Shown: piece after piece, positions 42,705 through 50,602 of the stretch
Layout: every line of letters begins with the position of its first letter
How positions within the stretch are numbered: the stretch's first letter is position 1
Source: CAIVPM01 sp964615145
GTDB taxonomy: Bacteria > Bacteroidota > Bacteroidia > Chitinophagales > Chitinophagaceae
Direction: 5' to 3'
Assembly (NCBI GenBank): GCA_964615145.1
Contig: CAZTOP010000012.1
Location: 1 to 64,000, forward strand
DNA length: 64,000 bases
The notes under the pieces: model-generated
Told to the model about the DNA's origin: nothing
The model's database searches: none
The model's input: only the letters and a program-made list of their open reading frames with translations
Position numbers and translations under genes: made by a program

Positions 42705-42727
42705 TACACAAAGCCCCATAAATAGCC

Positions 42728-43423
42728 CTAAACGTTAATCTTAGCCTTAATTAGCCTTTCAAATTCATTCGTTGCGAAGCCTTCTACTATCGGTGCATAC
42801 GTGTTCTCTACGCCTACGTTTTGTGCTGCTGTTGCCATTGATAAAGTCTTTAAACTACCAATAGGCTTACTTGCATTGTTTGATTTACCTGCAAAGGCGA
42901 AACCTATACCTTTGTTGTATTTACCTCTTGCGAATATTGCCTGTGTATCACCTAATGCTTTAGCCCCTTTTTTACCCTTAGTAACGCCTAATATAAAGGC
43001 ACTATGAAATATGGTTTTTACGCCTTTTGTGATTTCAGCTTCTACATATTGGGTTCTTATAGCTTGTCTGAAAGTGTGTTGTTTTTTAGTTTTTAATCTA
43101 CTTGCAACTTGAAATTTATATCCAGTAGTAACGCTTTTCAATTTAATTTTTGCAGTAGCTAAATTTCTTGGGCTGTGTCCAGCTACAACAACGGCTTCAA
43201 GGTTATTCTTTGTTGCAGTACGTACAGAAAGCCCTTTGTCTGGGTCTTTGCTATCAATTTGTGAAGATGAAAAAGTGTAAACGGCTTGAATAGCTCGTTT
43301 AATCTCGGTTCTACCTTTTTTAACGGCTCTATTTAAAGCCATAGTTTGAACAGTAGCTATTTGAGATGGCTTTAACTGTTCCAGTAAAGGTTTTAGTTCA
43401 GTAGTATCAATAGTAATATTCAC
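42728..43423 (-). CDS. Minor tail protein Z-like protein
   Basis: 231 residues. 'MALNRAVKKGRTEIKRAIQAVYTFSSSQID' and the basic, beta-rich remainder fit prophage minor tail protein Z (GPZ). It is separated from the other tail genes by the packaging block, which is unusual. Confidence 0.6.
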   Translation of the reverse strand: MNITIDTTELKPLLEQLKPSQIATVQTMALNRAVKKGRTEIKRAIQAVYTFSSSQIDSKDPDKGLSVRTATKNNLEAVVVAGHSPRNLATAKIKLKSVTTGYKFQVASRLKTKKQHTFRQAIRTQYVEAEITKGVKTIFHSAFILGVTKGKKGAKALGDTQAIFARGKYNKGIGFAFAGKSNNASKPIGSLKTLSMATAAQNVGVENTYAPIVEGFATNEFERLIKAKINV

Positions 43424-43491
43424 GTGCTTAAAATTTTATTTTTAAACACACGAATTGAGATGCTGCAAATTTATACGTGTTTTTGTTCATA

Positions 43492-44904
43492 TTACAAATT
43501 TTTTCCTGTGTACTTGTGAACCCTTGCTTTTACTGCATTCATCAAAGCCTCTTGCCTTGCGTCCTTATCTTCTAAAGATTTTAAAACGTCTTCTTCGATT
43601 GTACCTACAACAACCAATCTATCGTTTATTACTGCAAACAGTTGTCCTTGTCTGTCTAATCTTGCAATTGCTTGTTGCACCAATTCTAAACTCCAAGTAT
43701 GACTGAACCAAAAAATATGATGCCCACCAAATTGAAGATTTAAACCGTGTCCTACACTTGCAGGATGTGCTAAAGCCATTTGTATTTTACCTGCGTTCCA
43801 GTCTTCAATATCTTGGTTGGTTTTAAGCACTCTGGGCTTTAAGTGTTTAAAATGTTTTTCTAATCTTGCTAGGTCGTGTTGAAACCAATAAAAGACTAAA
43901 GCAGATTTACCGTTAAGTGCTTCAATTCGTTCATCTAAAGCCTCTAATTTTTCGTTATGAATTTCATAATAACTTTTATCTTGGTTGTAAACAGCACCAT
44001 TCGCAAACTGCAAAAGTTTAGTAGTTAAAGCTGCTGCATTGACTGCTGTTATTTGTTTTTCTCCCTCTAATTCATCAACATAAGCTAAAACCTGTGCTTT
44101 CTCAAATTCATAGTATTTCTCCAGATGCTCCGCCGATAAATGCACTTCGGTAATGGTGTCAATTCGTTTAGGTAAATTCAAGTAATCACTTGCTTTCATT
44201 GAAACACATATATCCCCAATCTTCTCATAAATCTTTTTCTCATAATAACTCTCACCAATCAAAGCATCTTTCTCTGTGATAACTTCATAATCTGCATAAG
44301 GTTTATAAGGGTCTTTCTTAAAATATTTACCTCGATATTCAGTAAGCGTTTTACCTAATCGTTCCCCCGTATCAAGCAAATACATTTGCGACCACAAATC
44401 AAGTAAGCCATTGGGTGCAGGTGTACCAGTCAAACCAACAACTCTATTAATCTTTGGGCGTATTTGTCGAAGTGCTTTAAACCTTGCAGCTTTAGCACTT
44501 TTGAAGCTGCTTAACTCGTCAATCACAACCATATCGAAAGGAAAGTTTAACCCAAATAGATTAACCAACCAAACTACATTTTCACGGTTGATAACATAGA
44601 TGTCAGCCTTTGCTTTCAATGCTGCTTTGCGTTCTTTTTCGCTACCAACAACAACCGAAATTTTTAAGTGTTTCAAATGCTCCCATTTATCACGTTCACT
44701 TGTCCAGGTATGTTGTGCCACACGTTTAGGTGCAATGACTAAAACTTTTTGCACTTCAAGCTCTTCATAAATCAAAGTGTTAATCGCCGTAAGTGTTGAA
44801 ACACTTTTCCCAAGCCCCATTTCTAGGAGGAGGCAAGACGCTTTGTTGTCTAAAATATGTTGTACACAAAACTTTTGATAGTCGTGTAAATTACTTTCGT
44901 TCAT
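43492..44904 (-). CDS. SNF2-family DEAD-like helicase
   Basis: 470 residues. Motif I 'LLLEMGLGKSVSTLTAI', motif II 'VIDELSSFKS', motif III 'GLTGTPAPNG', and C-terminal 'PASVGHGLNLQFGGHHIFWFSHTWSLELVQQAIARLDRQGQ' (motifs V-VI). Short phage-type SNF2 ATPases act in replication or recombination. It overlaps the HNH gene by 14 bp. Confidence 0.92.
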   Translation of the reverse strand: MNESNLHDYQKFCVQHILDNKASCLLLEMGLGKSVSTLTAINTLIYEELEVQKVLVIAPKRVAQHTWTSERDKWEHLKHLKISVVVGSEKERKAALKAKADIYVINRENVVWLVNLFGLNFPFDMVVIDELSSFKSAKAARFKALRQIRPKINRVVGLTGTPAPNGLLDLWSQMYLLDTGERLGKTLTEYRGKYFKKDPYKPYADYEVITEKDALIGESYYEKKIYEKIGDICVSMKASDYLNLPKRIDTITEVHLSAEHLEKYYEFEKAQVLAYVDELEGEKQITAVNAAALTTKLLQFANGAVYNQDKSYYEIHNEKLEALDERIEALNGKSALVFYWFQHDLARLEKHFKHLKPRVLKTNQDIEDWNAGKIQMALAHPASVGHGLNLQFGGHHIFWFSHTWSLELVQQAIARLDRQGQLFAVINDRLVVVGTIEEDVLKSLEDKDARQEALMNAVKARVHKYTGKNL

Positions 44905-45418
44905 TTTTAATTTTTATTAGGTCTTGATGATGTTTTACGTGTTCTGCCTGTGATGCAAAAACCCTCAAATTTGATGGTAAATTGTTTCTTTTATTTTCGT
45001 CAATGTGGTGTACTACTTCGCCTTTTTGTAATGGTCTGCCTAACATCTGTTCGGCTACAATTCTGTGTAAATGCCTACCAAAATACTTTTCGTAACTTTT
45101 ACCTTCACCTGTATTCAATTTTGCATTTCTTAGTTTTTCTCTAAATTCATTGGTCATTTTTTCTTTGTTCCAATCGTTGTTTGAAAAAGTAAATCTTATA
45201 CTATTCCATTGGTTTGAACACTTCTTGCTGCAAAAAACATTTTCTAAAATCTGTTTATGACATCTACGAAAAGTTTTACCACATAAATCACAATCAACCT
45301 CTTTAGAATGTGCATCTATAAAACATTTTCTACTACAAAAATTTTTAGACTTAATAGCAGACGGTTTTTTATTAAACCCTTTATTGCAGTGGTCGCATTG
45401 TATTATTGGTATTTCAAT
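44891..45418 (-). CDS. HNH endonuclease with N-terminal zinc-finger region, start codon unclear
   Basis: The HNH domain is 'LHRIVAEQMLGRPLQKGEVVHHIDENKRNNLPSNLRVF' with 'HVKHHQ'. The first ATG in frame is at 45157, but the frame stays open to 45431 and encodes four Cys pairs ('CDHCNKGF', 'CSRKC', 'CDLCGKTF', 'CSKKC'), the usual N-terminal fingers of phage HNH proteins. No ATG, GTG or TTG is available there; ATT at 45418-45416 or an ATA codon are the only options. HNH enzymes near terminase genes assist cos cleavage in some phages. Confidence 0.75.
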   Translation of the reverse strand: MEIPIIQCDHCNKGFNKKPSAIKSKNFCSRKCFIDAHSKEVDCDLCGKTFRRCHKQILENVFCSKKCSNQWNSIRFTFSNNDWNKEKMTNEFREKLRNAKLNTGEGKSYEKYFGRHLHRIVAEQMLGRPLQKGEVVHHIDENKRNNLPSNLRVFASQAEHVKHHQDLIKIKNERK

Positions 45419-45684
45419 TTGTTTAAAAAATTATTCAATGTTGCTTCATCGTGAATCACATCAACCGTAAAACCTAATTTGCGAAACATCTCAAAAACTA
45501 TTATTTGTCTCGGAGACGGTTTTTTACCTGTGGTTTTAATCTCTGCAAATAGGATTTTACCTCCATTCATCAACACCATTCTATCTGGTAGTCCTGTAAA
45601 TGAAAAGCTACTCAACTTCAAAGCCAAACCGCCTAATTTGCTAACGGCTTCACGTAGTTTTCTCTCAATTAATTTTTCATTCAT
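45403..45684 (-). CDS. VRR-NUC domain nuclease
   Basis: Start ATG at 45684 (MNEKLIERKLREAV); 93 residues. Restriction-like core 'GLPDRMVLMNGGKILFAEIKTTGKKPSPRQ' with D, E-x-K and Q, as in VRR-NUC proteins. Such phage nucleases take part in recombination or replication. Confidence 0.88.
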   Translation of the reverse strand: MNEKLIERKLREAVSKLGGLALKLSSFSFTGLPDRMVLMNGGKILFAEIKTTGKKPSPRQIIVFEMFRKLGFTVDVIHDEATLNNFLNKLKYQ

Positions 45685-45908
45685 CTTTTTTGTTTTAAAT
45701 GTTGTGGTAAACACCAATACCAATTTGTTTCTCCGTCAATGTTGTTGTTTACAGTTGTGATGCCTAATTTTTGTCTGGCTTCTTTCAATTCAGCTTTTTT
45801 ATAACCTTTCAATTTTGCTTGTTCTCTCACGAAATCCACACACGGGTCTTCCCATCGTTGTAAAATATCAATTAGCCATTTTTCAATTTCTGTTTGTCTG
45901 TTTTGCAT
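45681..45908 (-). CDS. Small replication-associated protein
   Basis: ATG at 45908 (MQNRQTEIEKWLIDILQRWEDP) gives 75 residues; reading from 45944 would run through the iteron region. The C-terminal pattern 'ELKEARQKLGITTVNNN...NWYWCLP' is reminiscent of the ends of phage RepA-like or primase C-terminal proteins. Overlaps the VRR-NUC gene by 4 bp. Confidence 0.6.
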   Translation of the reverse strand: MQNRQTEIEKWLIDILQRWEDPCVDFVREQAKLKGYKKAELKEARQKLGITTVNNNIDGETNWYWCLPQHLKQKR

Positions 45909-45927
45909 TTTATTCGTTTTTATGTTT

Positions 45928-46176
45928 GTTGCCACAGTTGCCACTAATTTTTGTTTTTCCTCGCATACATCATATTAGGTAATATTCCCCCTATATATTC
46001 CCCCTAATTAATTATTTTTAGTTTATATTAAATTAGTGGCAGCAATGGCAACAAATCCTTTGAAAGTCTTTACTGTTTTATATTTCGCTATGTTGCCACT
46101 ATGTCTATTTTGTGGCAGCTTGTTGGCAGCATAGGAAGCAGTATTTTTACTTTTTGCTGCCATTGTTGCCTCTAAT
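45928..46176. other. Candidate phage replication origin with iterons
   Basis: A 21-bp bipartite repeat (GYTGCCA, two bases, GYTGCCWCTAAT) occurs at 45928-45948 and 46156-46176 on the plus strand and at 46032-46052 inverted. Half-copies lie at 46092-46100 and 46112-46130. Between them are two copies of ATATTCCCCCTA (about 45979-46003) and an A/T-only stretch. It is almost wholly non-coding and sits beside the primase-helicase gene. Confidence 0.5.
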
Positions 46177-48610
46177 TCATATTGATTTTAGCACTATCGG
46201 CAGCAACTTTTTTACTCTTTCTATCTGTTCTAATATACCCTCTTATGCTGCTGCCATAGTTCTTAATTCGCATTTTTGGGCTTTCTACCCACCCATCCAT
46301 TTGCCTCATAATATTGTGTAAATCCTTAGTATTAAAAGTGGTCATTTCTCTATGATTACCCCCTAAACATTCGCACCATATTTCAGCAATACAAACACGT
46401 TTTCTTTCAATCGTTCCTTTGCCTGCAAGCTCATCACCTTGTAGAAAACCACGTCTTTGATAGATGTCTAAATCGTCCCAATTTTCGGGCAATAATGTAT
46501 CAAGGTATTTCTGTATTAAACCACTTCTTTCGTCTCTTTCGCTGTGTTCTTTCTGCACTTCATAGGCAAATGCTTCTAACTCTTTATTCAAATACAAGGT
46601 TTCACCTTGCTTGTAATAAACAACTGCCTCCGCCCAAATCTGGTTTATTTCGTCTTCGGTTAAATCTTCATAAATTAGCTTAGTAGGTGGTTGTACGTGG
46701 GTATCAACAGCCCAAAACCTACGTCCACCAGTAGCATCTCTCATAAAGCCTTTAGTGTTAGATGTACCAAAGAAGATACATTGCCTTGGGAAATTCTCTG
46801 TACGTCTGCCATAAGCAACTCTATACCTATCTTCACGTTTACTAATGAAGTGTTTTGCGTGTTCAACCTCTGTTTTCTTTAAAGCCGATAACTCTGCCAT
46901 TTCAACCAACCATACACCTTGTATTTGTTCGTAGGCTTTTGTTCCCTCAATAGTGCTAAGACTATCACTAAACCACTCTTTACCGAGCTTATCTATAATC
47001 TGGCTTTTACCTTGCCCTTGTTCACCAACAAACACAACGATATAATCGAACTTAGTACCTGGTCTAAATATCCTTGTAACTGCTGCTGCTAATGCTTTGC
47101 GAGTAATGGCTCTGGTGTATTCGTTATCCTCTGCACCTAAGTAATCAATGAATAAGCTATCAACTCGTTTCACACCATCCCATTTTAAACTATTCAAATA
47201 ATCTCTAACGGGGTGATAACTGTTTTGTTCTAACACTAAATTTAATGCAGCTCTTACTTTAACAGTAGAACTTATATCGTAGGTTTTTTCAATGTAATGG
47301 GTTACTCCGTCTTCGTCCACGTCAAGCATATATTTACTGGTATTCTTACGCCAATGCAAAGGCTTTTTAACAACCTCTCGCATCTCGAAAACATCTTTAG
47401 CAAAACAGTCCTTTAGCTTAGGGTCGTTTTCTAAAATCAACTTAACATTATTGATAGTCGATAAATACCTGCCTTTTCTATCAACTTCCATCTCTGCAAG
47501 CCATGCATCGTTTACATCTTCATCTTCGTTAAATTCATCATTAAAAGCCTCACCTGCTTCTTTCAATCGCTCCGAACCTAATTGCTTTCTCACTAACACA
47601 TCTTCAGTTGTAAAGTCAAGCATAGCAGTATAAGACGGCATTTTATTACTCGGTGTTCCCTCTTTTGCATCTTCATCTTTCAAACCAAATTTGTGTATTC
47701 GTACTAAGTCAAAAGCATTGCATAGTTTACCGCTTATAGGGTCTGTTCCGTGGTGGCTATAAGCATATTTATCATCATACACAACAAGTCCAGCAGATGT
47801 GCTACCCTCTTTGTAGGTGTAGCGATTATCAACATCGCAACTATCGTACACATCAACAAGGAATTTATCAATAACATCGTGAATAGTGTAGGTTCTACAC
47901 CAAGCTCCTATAATGCCTTGTTTCTCCAATGGGTCGCCTTGCTTCTTGATAGCGTGTTGCACCAGGTCGCCCTCTTTACTACTAACAGCCCATTCACTTG
48001 TGTCTTGCCAATTACGGTAACTGCTAAGTATTTCATCAGCACTTAACCATTCACCGTCTTGATATTGAAATTCGAAAACACCGTCTTTACTGGCTGATGG
48101 GAAATACATCAAACGTGAGGGTTGAAAGGTGGTGTGGTCAAATAAATCAATCCCTAAAATAGAAGCTATTTTGCGTGCAATGGCTTCGTATTCGTCCGTG
48201 AAAACAGCACGGTCTAAAGGAATGATTAAACGATAGCGTGGGGTTTCTGGCGAATGTTTATGAGTTGAATACAATGCAGCAGCATTGCCGTACATCATTA
48301 TAAAACTTTCCCAAAAATCTATTTCGGCGAAGTCAATATCTAATGTGATTAATTGCCTATGTGCAACTGTTCCAGACTTACGTTTACCATTTGTTAGGTA
48401 GCCACCAACAAAGCCCCCAACGTCTTTAATTTCATCTTGACGTGATTTTTTAGCACCAATGTATTCGGCATAAGTTTCAGCAGTTCTATGAGTAACACTT
48501 AACTTATTTACTAAAGCCGACCAACGCCACTCCTTGTTTTTCCAACTGGTCTCTCTTCTATGCCTACCAGTTGCTATGTCAATTTTATCATCGTATTTTA
48601 ACTCAATCAT
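46172..48610 (-). CDS. Primase-helicase with VirE N-terminal and VapE-like helicase domains
   Basis: 812 residues. Residues 1-210 form a BT4734/VirE-N or AEP-like primase part ('LITLDIDFAEIDFW', 'PRYRLIIPLDRAVF', 'PSRLMYFPS'). After a linker comes a D5/VapE SF3-like ATPase ('VFVGEQGQGKSQIIDKLG', 'WLVEMAELSALKKTEVEHAKHFIS', 'GTSNTKGFMRDATGGRRFWAV'). This is the usual replication initiator-helicase of Bacteroidota phages and islands. It starts 1 bp after the reverse transcriptase stop. Confidence 0.9.
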   Translation of the reverse strand: MIELKYDDKIDIATGRHRRETSWKNKEWRWSALVNKLSVTHRTAETYAEYIGAKKSRQDEIKDVGGFVGGYLTNGKRKSGTVAHRQLITLDIDFAEIDFWESFIMMYGNAAALYSTHKHSPETPRYRLIIPLDRAVFTDEYEAIARKIASILGIDLFDHTTFQPSRLMYFPSASKDGVFEFQYQDGEWLSADEILSSYRNWQDTSEWAVSSKEGDLVQHAIKKQGDPLEKQGIIGAWCRTYTIHDVIDKFLVDVYDSCDVDNRYTYKEGSTSAGLVVYDDKYAYSHHGTDPISGKLCNAFDLVRIHKFGLKDEDAKEGTPSNKMPSYTAMLDFTTEDVLVRKQLGSERLKEAGEAFNDEFNEDEDVNDAWLAEMEVDRKGRYLSTINNVKLILENDPKLKDCFAKDVFEMREVVKKPLHWRKNTSKYMLDVDEDGVTHYIEKTYDISSTVKVRAALNLVLEQNSYHPVRDYLNSLKWDGVKRVDSLFIDYLGAEDNEYTRAITRKALAAAVTRIFRPGTKFDYIVVFVGEQGQGKSQIIDKLGKEWFSDSLSTIEGTKAYEQIQGVWLVEMAELSALKKTEVEHAKHFISKREDRYRVAYGRRTENFPRQCIFFGTSNTKGFMRDATGGRRFWAVDTHVQPPTKLIYEDLTEDEINQIWAEAVVYYKQGETLYLNKELEAFAYEVQKEHSERDERSGLIQKYLDTLLPENWDDLDIYQRRGFLQGDELAGKGTIERKRVCIAEIWCECLGGNHREMTTFNTKDLHNIMRQMDGWVESPKMRIKNYGSSIRGYIRTDRKSKKVAADSAKINMN

Positions 48611-48611
48611 A

Positions 48612-49592
48612 CTAACTTACTTTTAATGTTTTCAAAAGATTTTTACAATTTGCGTGTTTTGCCCAACCACTATAAGAGGCAACAGACAAAGGGCTTTTAC
48701 CCATTGCTAAAGCTCTCGCAAAACTTTTCTTAATAGATTTTCTCAATAAGGTGTGGGTATGATAGAATTTGTATCCAACAAAGTCAATGCCTCTGCTTTC
48801 AACAGGGAATATTTGATAATTGTCTTTAACAATTAATCTCAAATTCGTTTCTAAATACTCTCGTATTTCGTAAAGAAGTTGGTGTAAATCTTCTTTATTG
48901 CTTGATAGGATTACTAGGTCGTCAGCATAACGGAAATAGTGTTTTACTTGCTTCGTTTCTTTAATCCAATGATCAAAGTATGTAAGGTAGAAATTAGCAA
49001 AATATTGACTTAGATAATTGCCAATCGGTAAGCCTTCGGCACTATCAATAATTTCATCTAACAACCAAAGCAAATTGCAGTCTTTAAATTTTCTTCGCAG
49101 TAATTGCTTTAAGATGTTATGGTTTACGTTCGGGTAGAATTTCTTAATATCTAACTTCAAGCAATATTTTGTTTCTGCAACATTTTTCAATGCTTGCTTA
49201 ACCCCTCTGCCAGTAGCGTGAATACCTTTGCCTTTAATACAACTGTACGTATCAGCAGTAAAGCAATTTAAAAAGATTGGCTCCAAGATGTTCATAATAG
49301 CGTGATGTGCTATTCTATCGGGGAAATATGGCAATTTGTAAACCTCACGTTCTTTCGGCTCATACACCTTGAAAACGGTGTAAGCACTTGTTGTATAGGT
49401 TTTGTTTTGCAAAGACTGTTGAAGCTGCAATAAATTGGCTTCTTTGTTTTTGTCAAATCTTTTTACTTCAAAACGATTTGATTTACCCTTTCGTGCTTTT
49501 AATTCAGCCTCAACAAGGTTTTCATAGTCAAATATTTTGTCGTACAAATTATTAATTCGTTTCATTGCCTTTGCTTTAAAACTCATTTTCAC
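48612..49592 (-). CDS. Diversity-generating retroelement reverse transcriptase
   Basis: 326 residues. RT motifs are 'KLDIKKFYPNVNHNIL' (motif 3/A, D), 'GLPIGNYLSQYFANFYLTYFDHWIK' (motif 4 of DGR type, with GxxxSQ), 'HYFRYADDLVILS' (motif 5, YADD), 'NYQIFPVESRGIDFVGYKFY' (motif 7). No maturase or intron parts. It copies the template RNA of 49664-49732 into cDNA with errors opposite adenines. The template repeat lies 72 bp upstream of its start; downstream is the primase-helicase gene. Confidence 0.95.
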   Translation of the reverse strand: MKMSFKAKAMKRINNLYDKIFDYENLVEAELKARKGKSNRFEVKRFDKNKEANLLQLQQSLQNKTYTTSAYTVFKVYEPKEREVYKLPYFPDRIAHHAIMNILEPIFLNCFTADTYSCIKGKGIHATGRGVKQALKNVAETKYCLKLDIKKFYPNVNHNILKQLLRRKFKDCNLLWLLDEIIDSAEGLPIGNYLSQYFANFYLTYFDHWIKETKQVKHYFRYADDLVILSSNKEDLHQLLYEIREYLETNLRLIVKDNYQIFPVESRGIDFVGYKFYHTHTLLRKSIKKSFARALAMGKSPLSVASYSGWAKHANCKNLLKTLKVS

Positions 49593-49663
49593 TATTATTA
49601 CTAATGAGTTTTTTTAGTTAGTTATTTTTTACCTTGTTGGTAAGGTCTATGTCATATAAGTAA

Positions 49664-49732
49664 AAAGGTGGGAGGAAGCATTCGTATTCGTATTCCAGTC
49701 ATTGACGTTGTTGAACACAAGCCCAGAGCCAC
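49664..49732 (-). repeat. DGR template repeat (TR)
   Basis: 69 bp non-coding repeat matching the variable repeat of the nearest target gene along its full length and those of two more targets over about 61 bp. The sense strand is minus and contains six Asn codons (AAC/AAT) at the diversified positions. All 31 mismatches to the three variable repeats fall at sense adenines. Sense-strand end GCTTCCTCCC is the likely IMH-like segment. A small hairpin ACCTT/AAGGT follows at about 49631-49646. Confidence 0.95.
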
Positions 49733-49775
49733 AAAGCCTTAACGCTTCCCGATAACATACAACCTTGTAATATTG

Positions 49776-50270
49776 TTACATTGCGAAATAATCTTCATAC
49801 AGTTCCTTAAACTGTTTTGCAGCATATTCCGCTAAGTCTCTACTTTTGAAGCAAAGGCGGGAGGAAGCAACCGTACCCGCACCCCAGTCAGTGACGCAGT
49901 CGAACACAAGCCCAGAGCCACTTGAGTTTTTATTAAACCAGATGTAGTATTTATATTCGTTTGAATTTAACCAGTCAGCTTTCCAACCCTCATTAAGAGC
50001 TTGCGTTAACAACGCCACTTTTAAATAGGCTTTGGCAGATAACAACATTTCATCAATACCATTGTAGCTAAGTAGTATTAACTGATTATCGGTTGCACCT
50101 CCAAGCACTCCAAGCACTTCAAGAACATCATCAAACGACTTAACCCGGTCTTTGATGTTAAGGTTAAATGTTTCTTTACCGAATAGGTTTTCAAGCAAGG
50201 TTTTAACTTCTTTGTTCCCTTTTTGATATGCTGCAATAGCAGCAGTTTGATTGATTTGTAATGTTTTCAT
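49776..50270 (-). CDS. DGR target protein 1
   Basis: 164 residues. N-terminal helical region ('VKSFDDVLEVLGVL', 'LTQALNEGWKADW'), then an aromatic-rich C-terminal domain ('YKYYIWFNKN') with the variable segment 'VFDCVTDWGAGTVASSRLCF' and a helix 'KSRDLAEYAAKQFKELYEDY'. The C-terminal part is shared by all three targets. The variable residues are Asp, Cys, Thr, Gly, Ala, Gly and Val at TR Asn/Thr codons. No signal peptide, so it acts in the cytoplasm or in the virion. A C-type lectin-like fold is likely by analogy with other DGR targets. Confidence 0.85.
   Translation of the reverse strand: MKTLQINQTAAIAAYQKGNKEVKTLLENLFGKETFNLNIKDRVKSFDDVLEVLGVLGGATDNQLILLSYNGIDEMLLSAKAYLKVALLTQALNEGWKADWLNSNEYKYYIWFNKNSSGSGLVFDCVTDWGAGTVASSRLCFKSRDLAEYAAKQFKELYEDYFAM
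49853..49921 (-). repeat. DGR variable repeat 1
   Basis: 69 bp with 12 substitutions relative to the TR, all at template adenines. It is the only copy whose homology extends to the TR end CAGAGCCAC (plus strand), so it appears to be the main partner. Confidence 0.93.
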
Positions 50271-50366
50271 TTTATGTTTTTTTTAAATTGATTAAGCAAC
50301 TTTTATTCTCTGGTTTATTAAGGTTGTGGCTAATATTTCAGCCCACAAGCAATTACTTTAGCAATT

Positions 50367-50597
50367 TTATTGCCATTTATAGTTGCTTTTGCCATTTTGT
50401 AAAGTGTTTTTGTATAATTCGATTTTATGTTCTTTGGTTAATTTACCATACTGAATAGTGCCAATAACCTTGTTTGATAAAGCCATTTTATCACTTAGTG
50501 ATAAGTCACTCCACCACTTTGTAACAACTTCGTTAAACCAGATATTTTGTTTTTGCACTTCATTTAAAGTGTACCACCAGTTATTGTGACTTTGCAT
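50367..50597 (-). CDS. Hypothetical protein between polymerase and DGR target 1
   Basis: ATG at 50597 (MQSHNNWWYTLNEVQKQNIW), 5 bp after the polymerase stop; 76 residues. Trp-rich helical protein. It is not recognisably an Avd protein (those are about 125 residues, basic four-helix bundles), but its place inside the DGR cassette makes it the only candidate for an accessory factor. Confidence 0.5.
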   Translation of the reverse strand: MQSHNNWWYTLNEVQKQNIWFNEVVTKWWSDLSLSDKMALSNKVIGTIQYGKLTKEHKIELYKNTLQNGKSNYKWQ

Positions 50598-50602
50598 TTT
50601 GG

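Noticed and set aside
50367..50597. Avd accessory protein
   Set aside because: Too short, Trp-rich and acidic-neutral, without the basic helical-bundle pattern of Avd. Kept as hypothetical.
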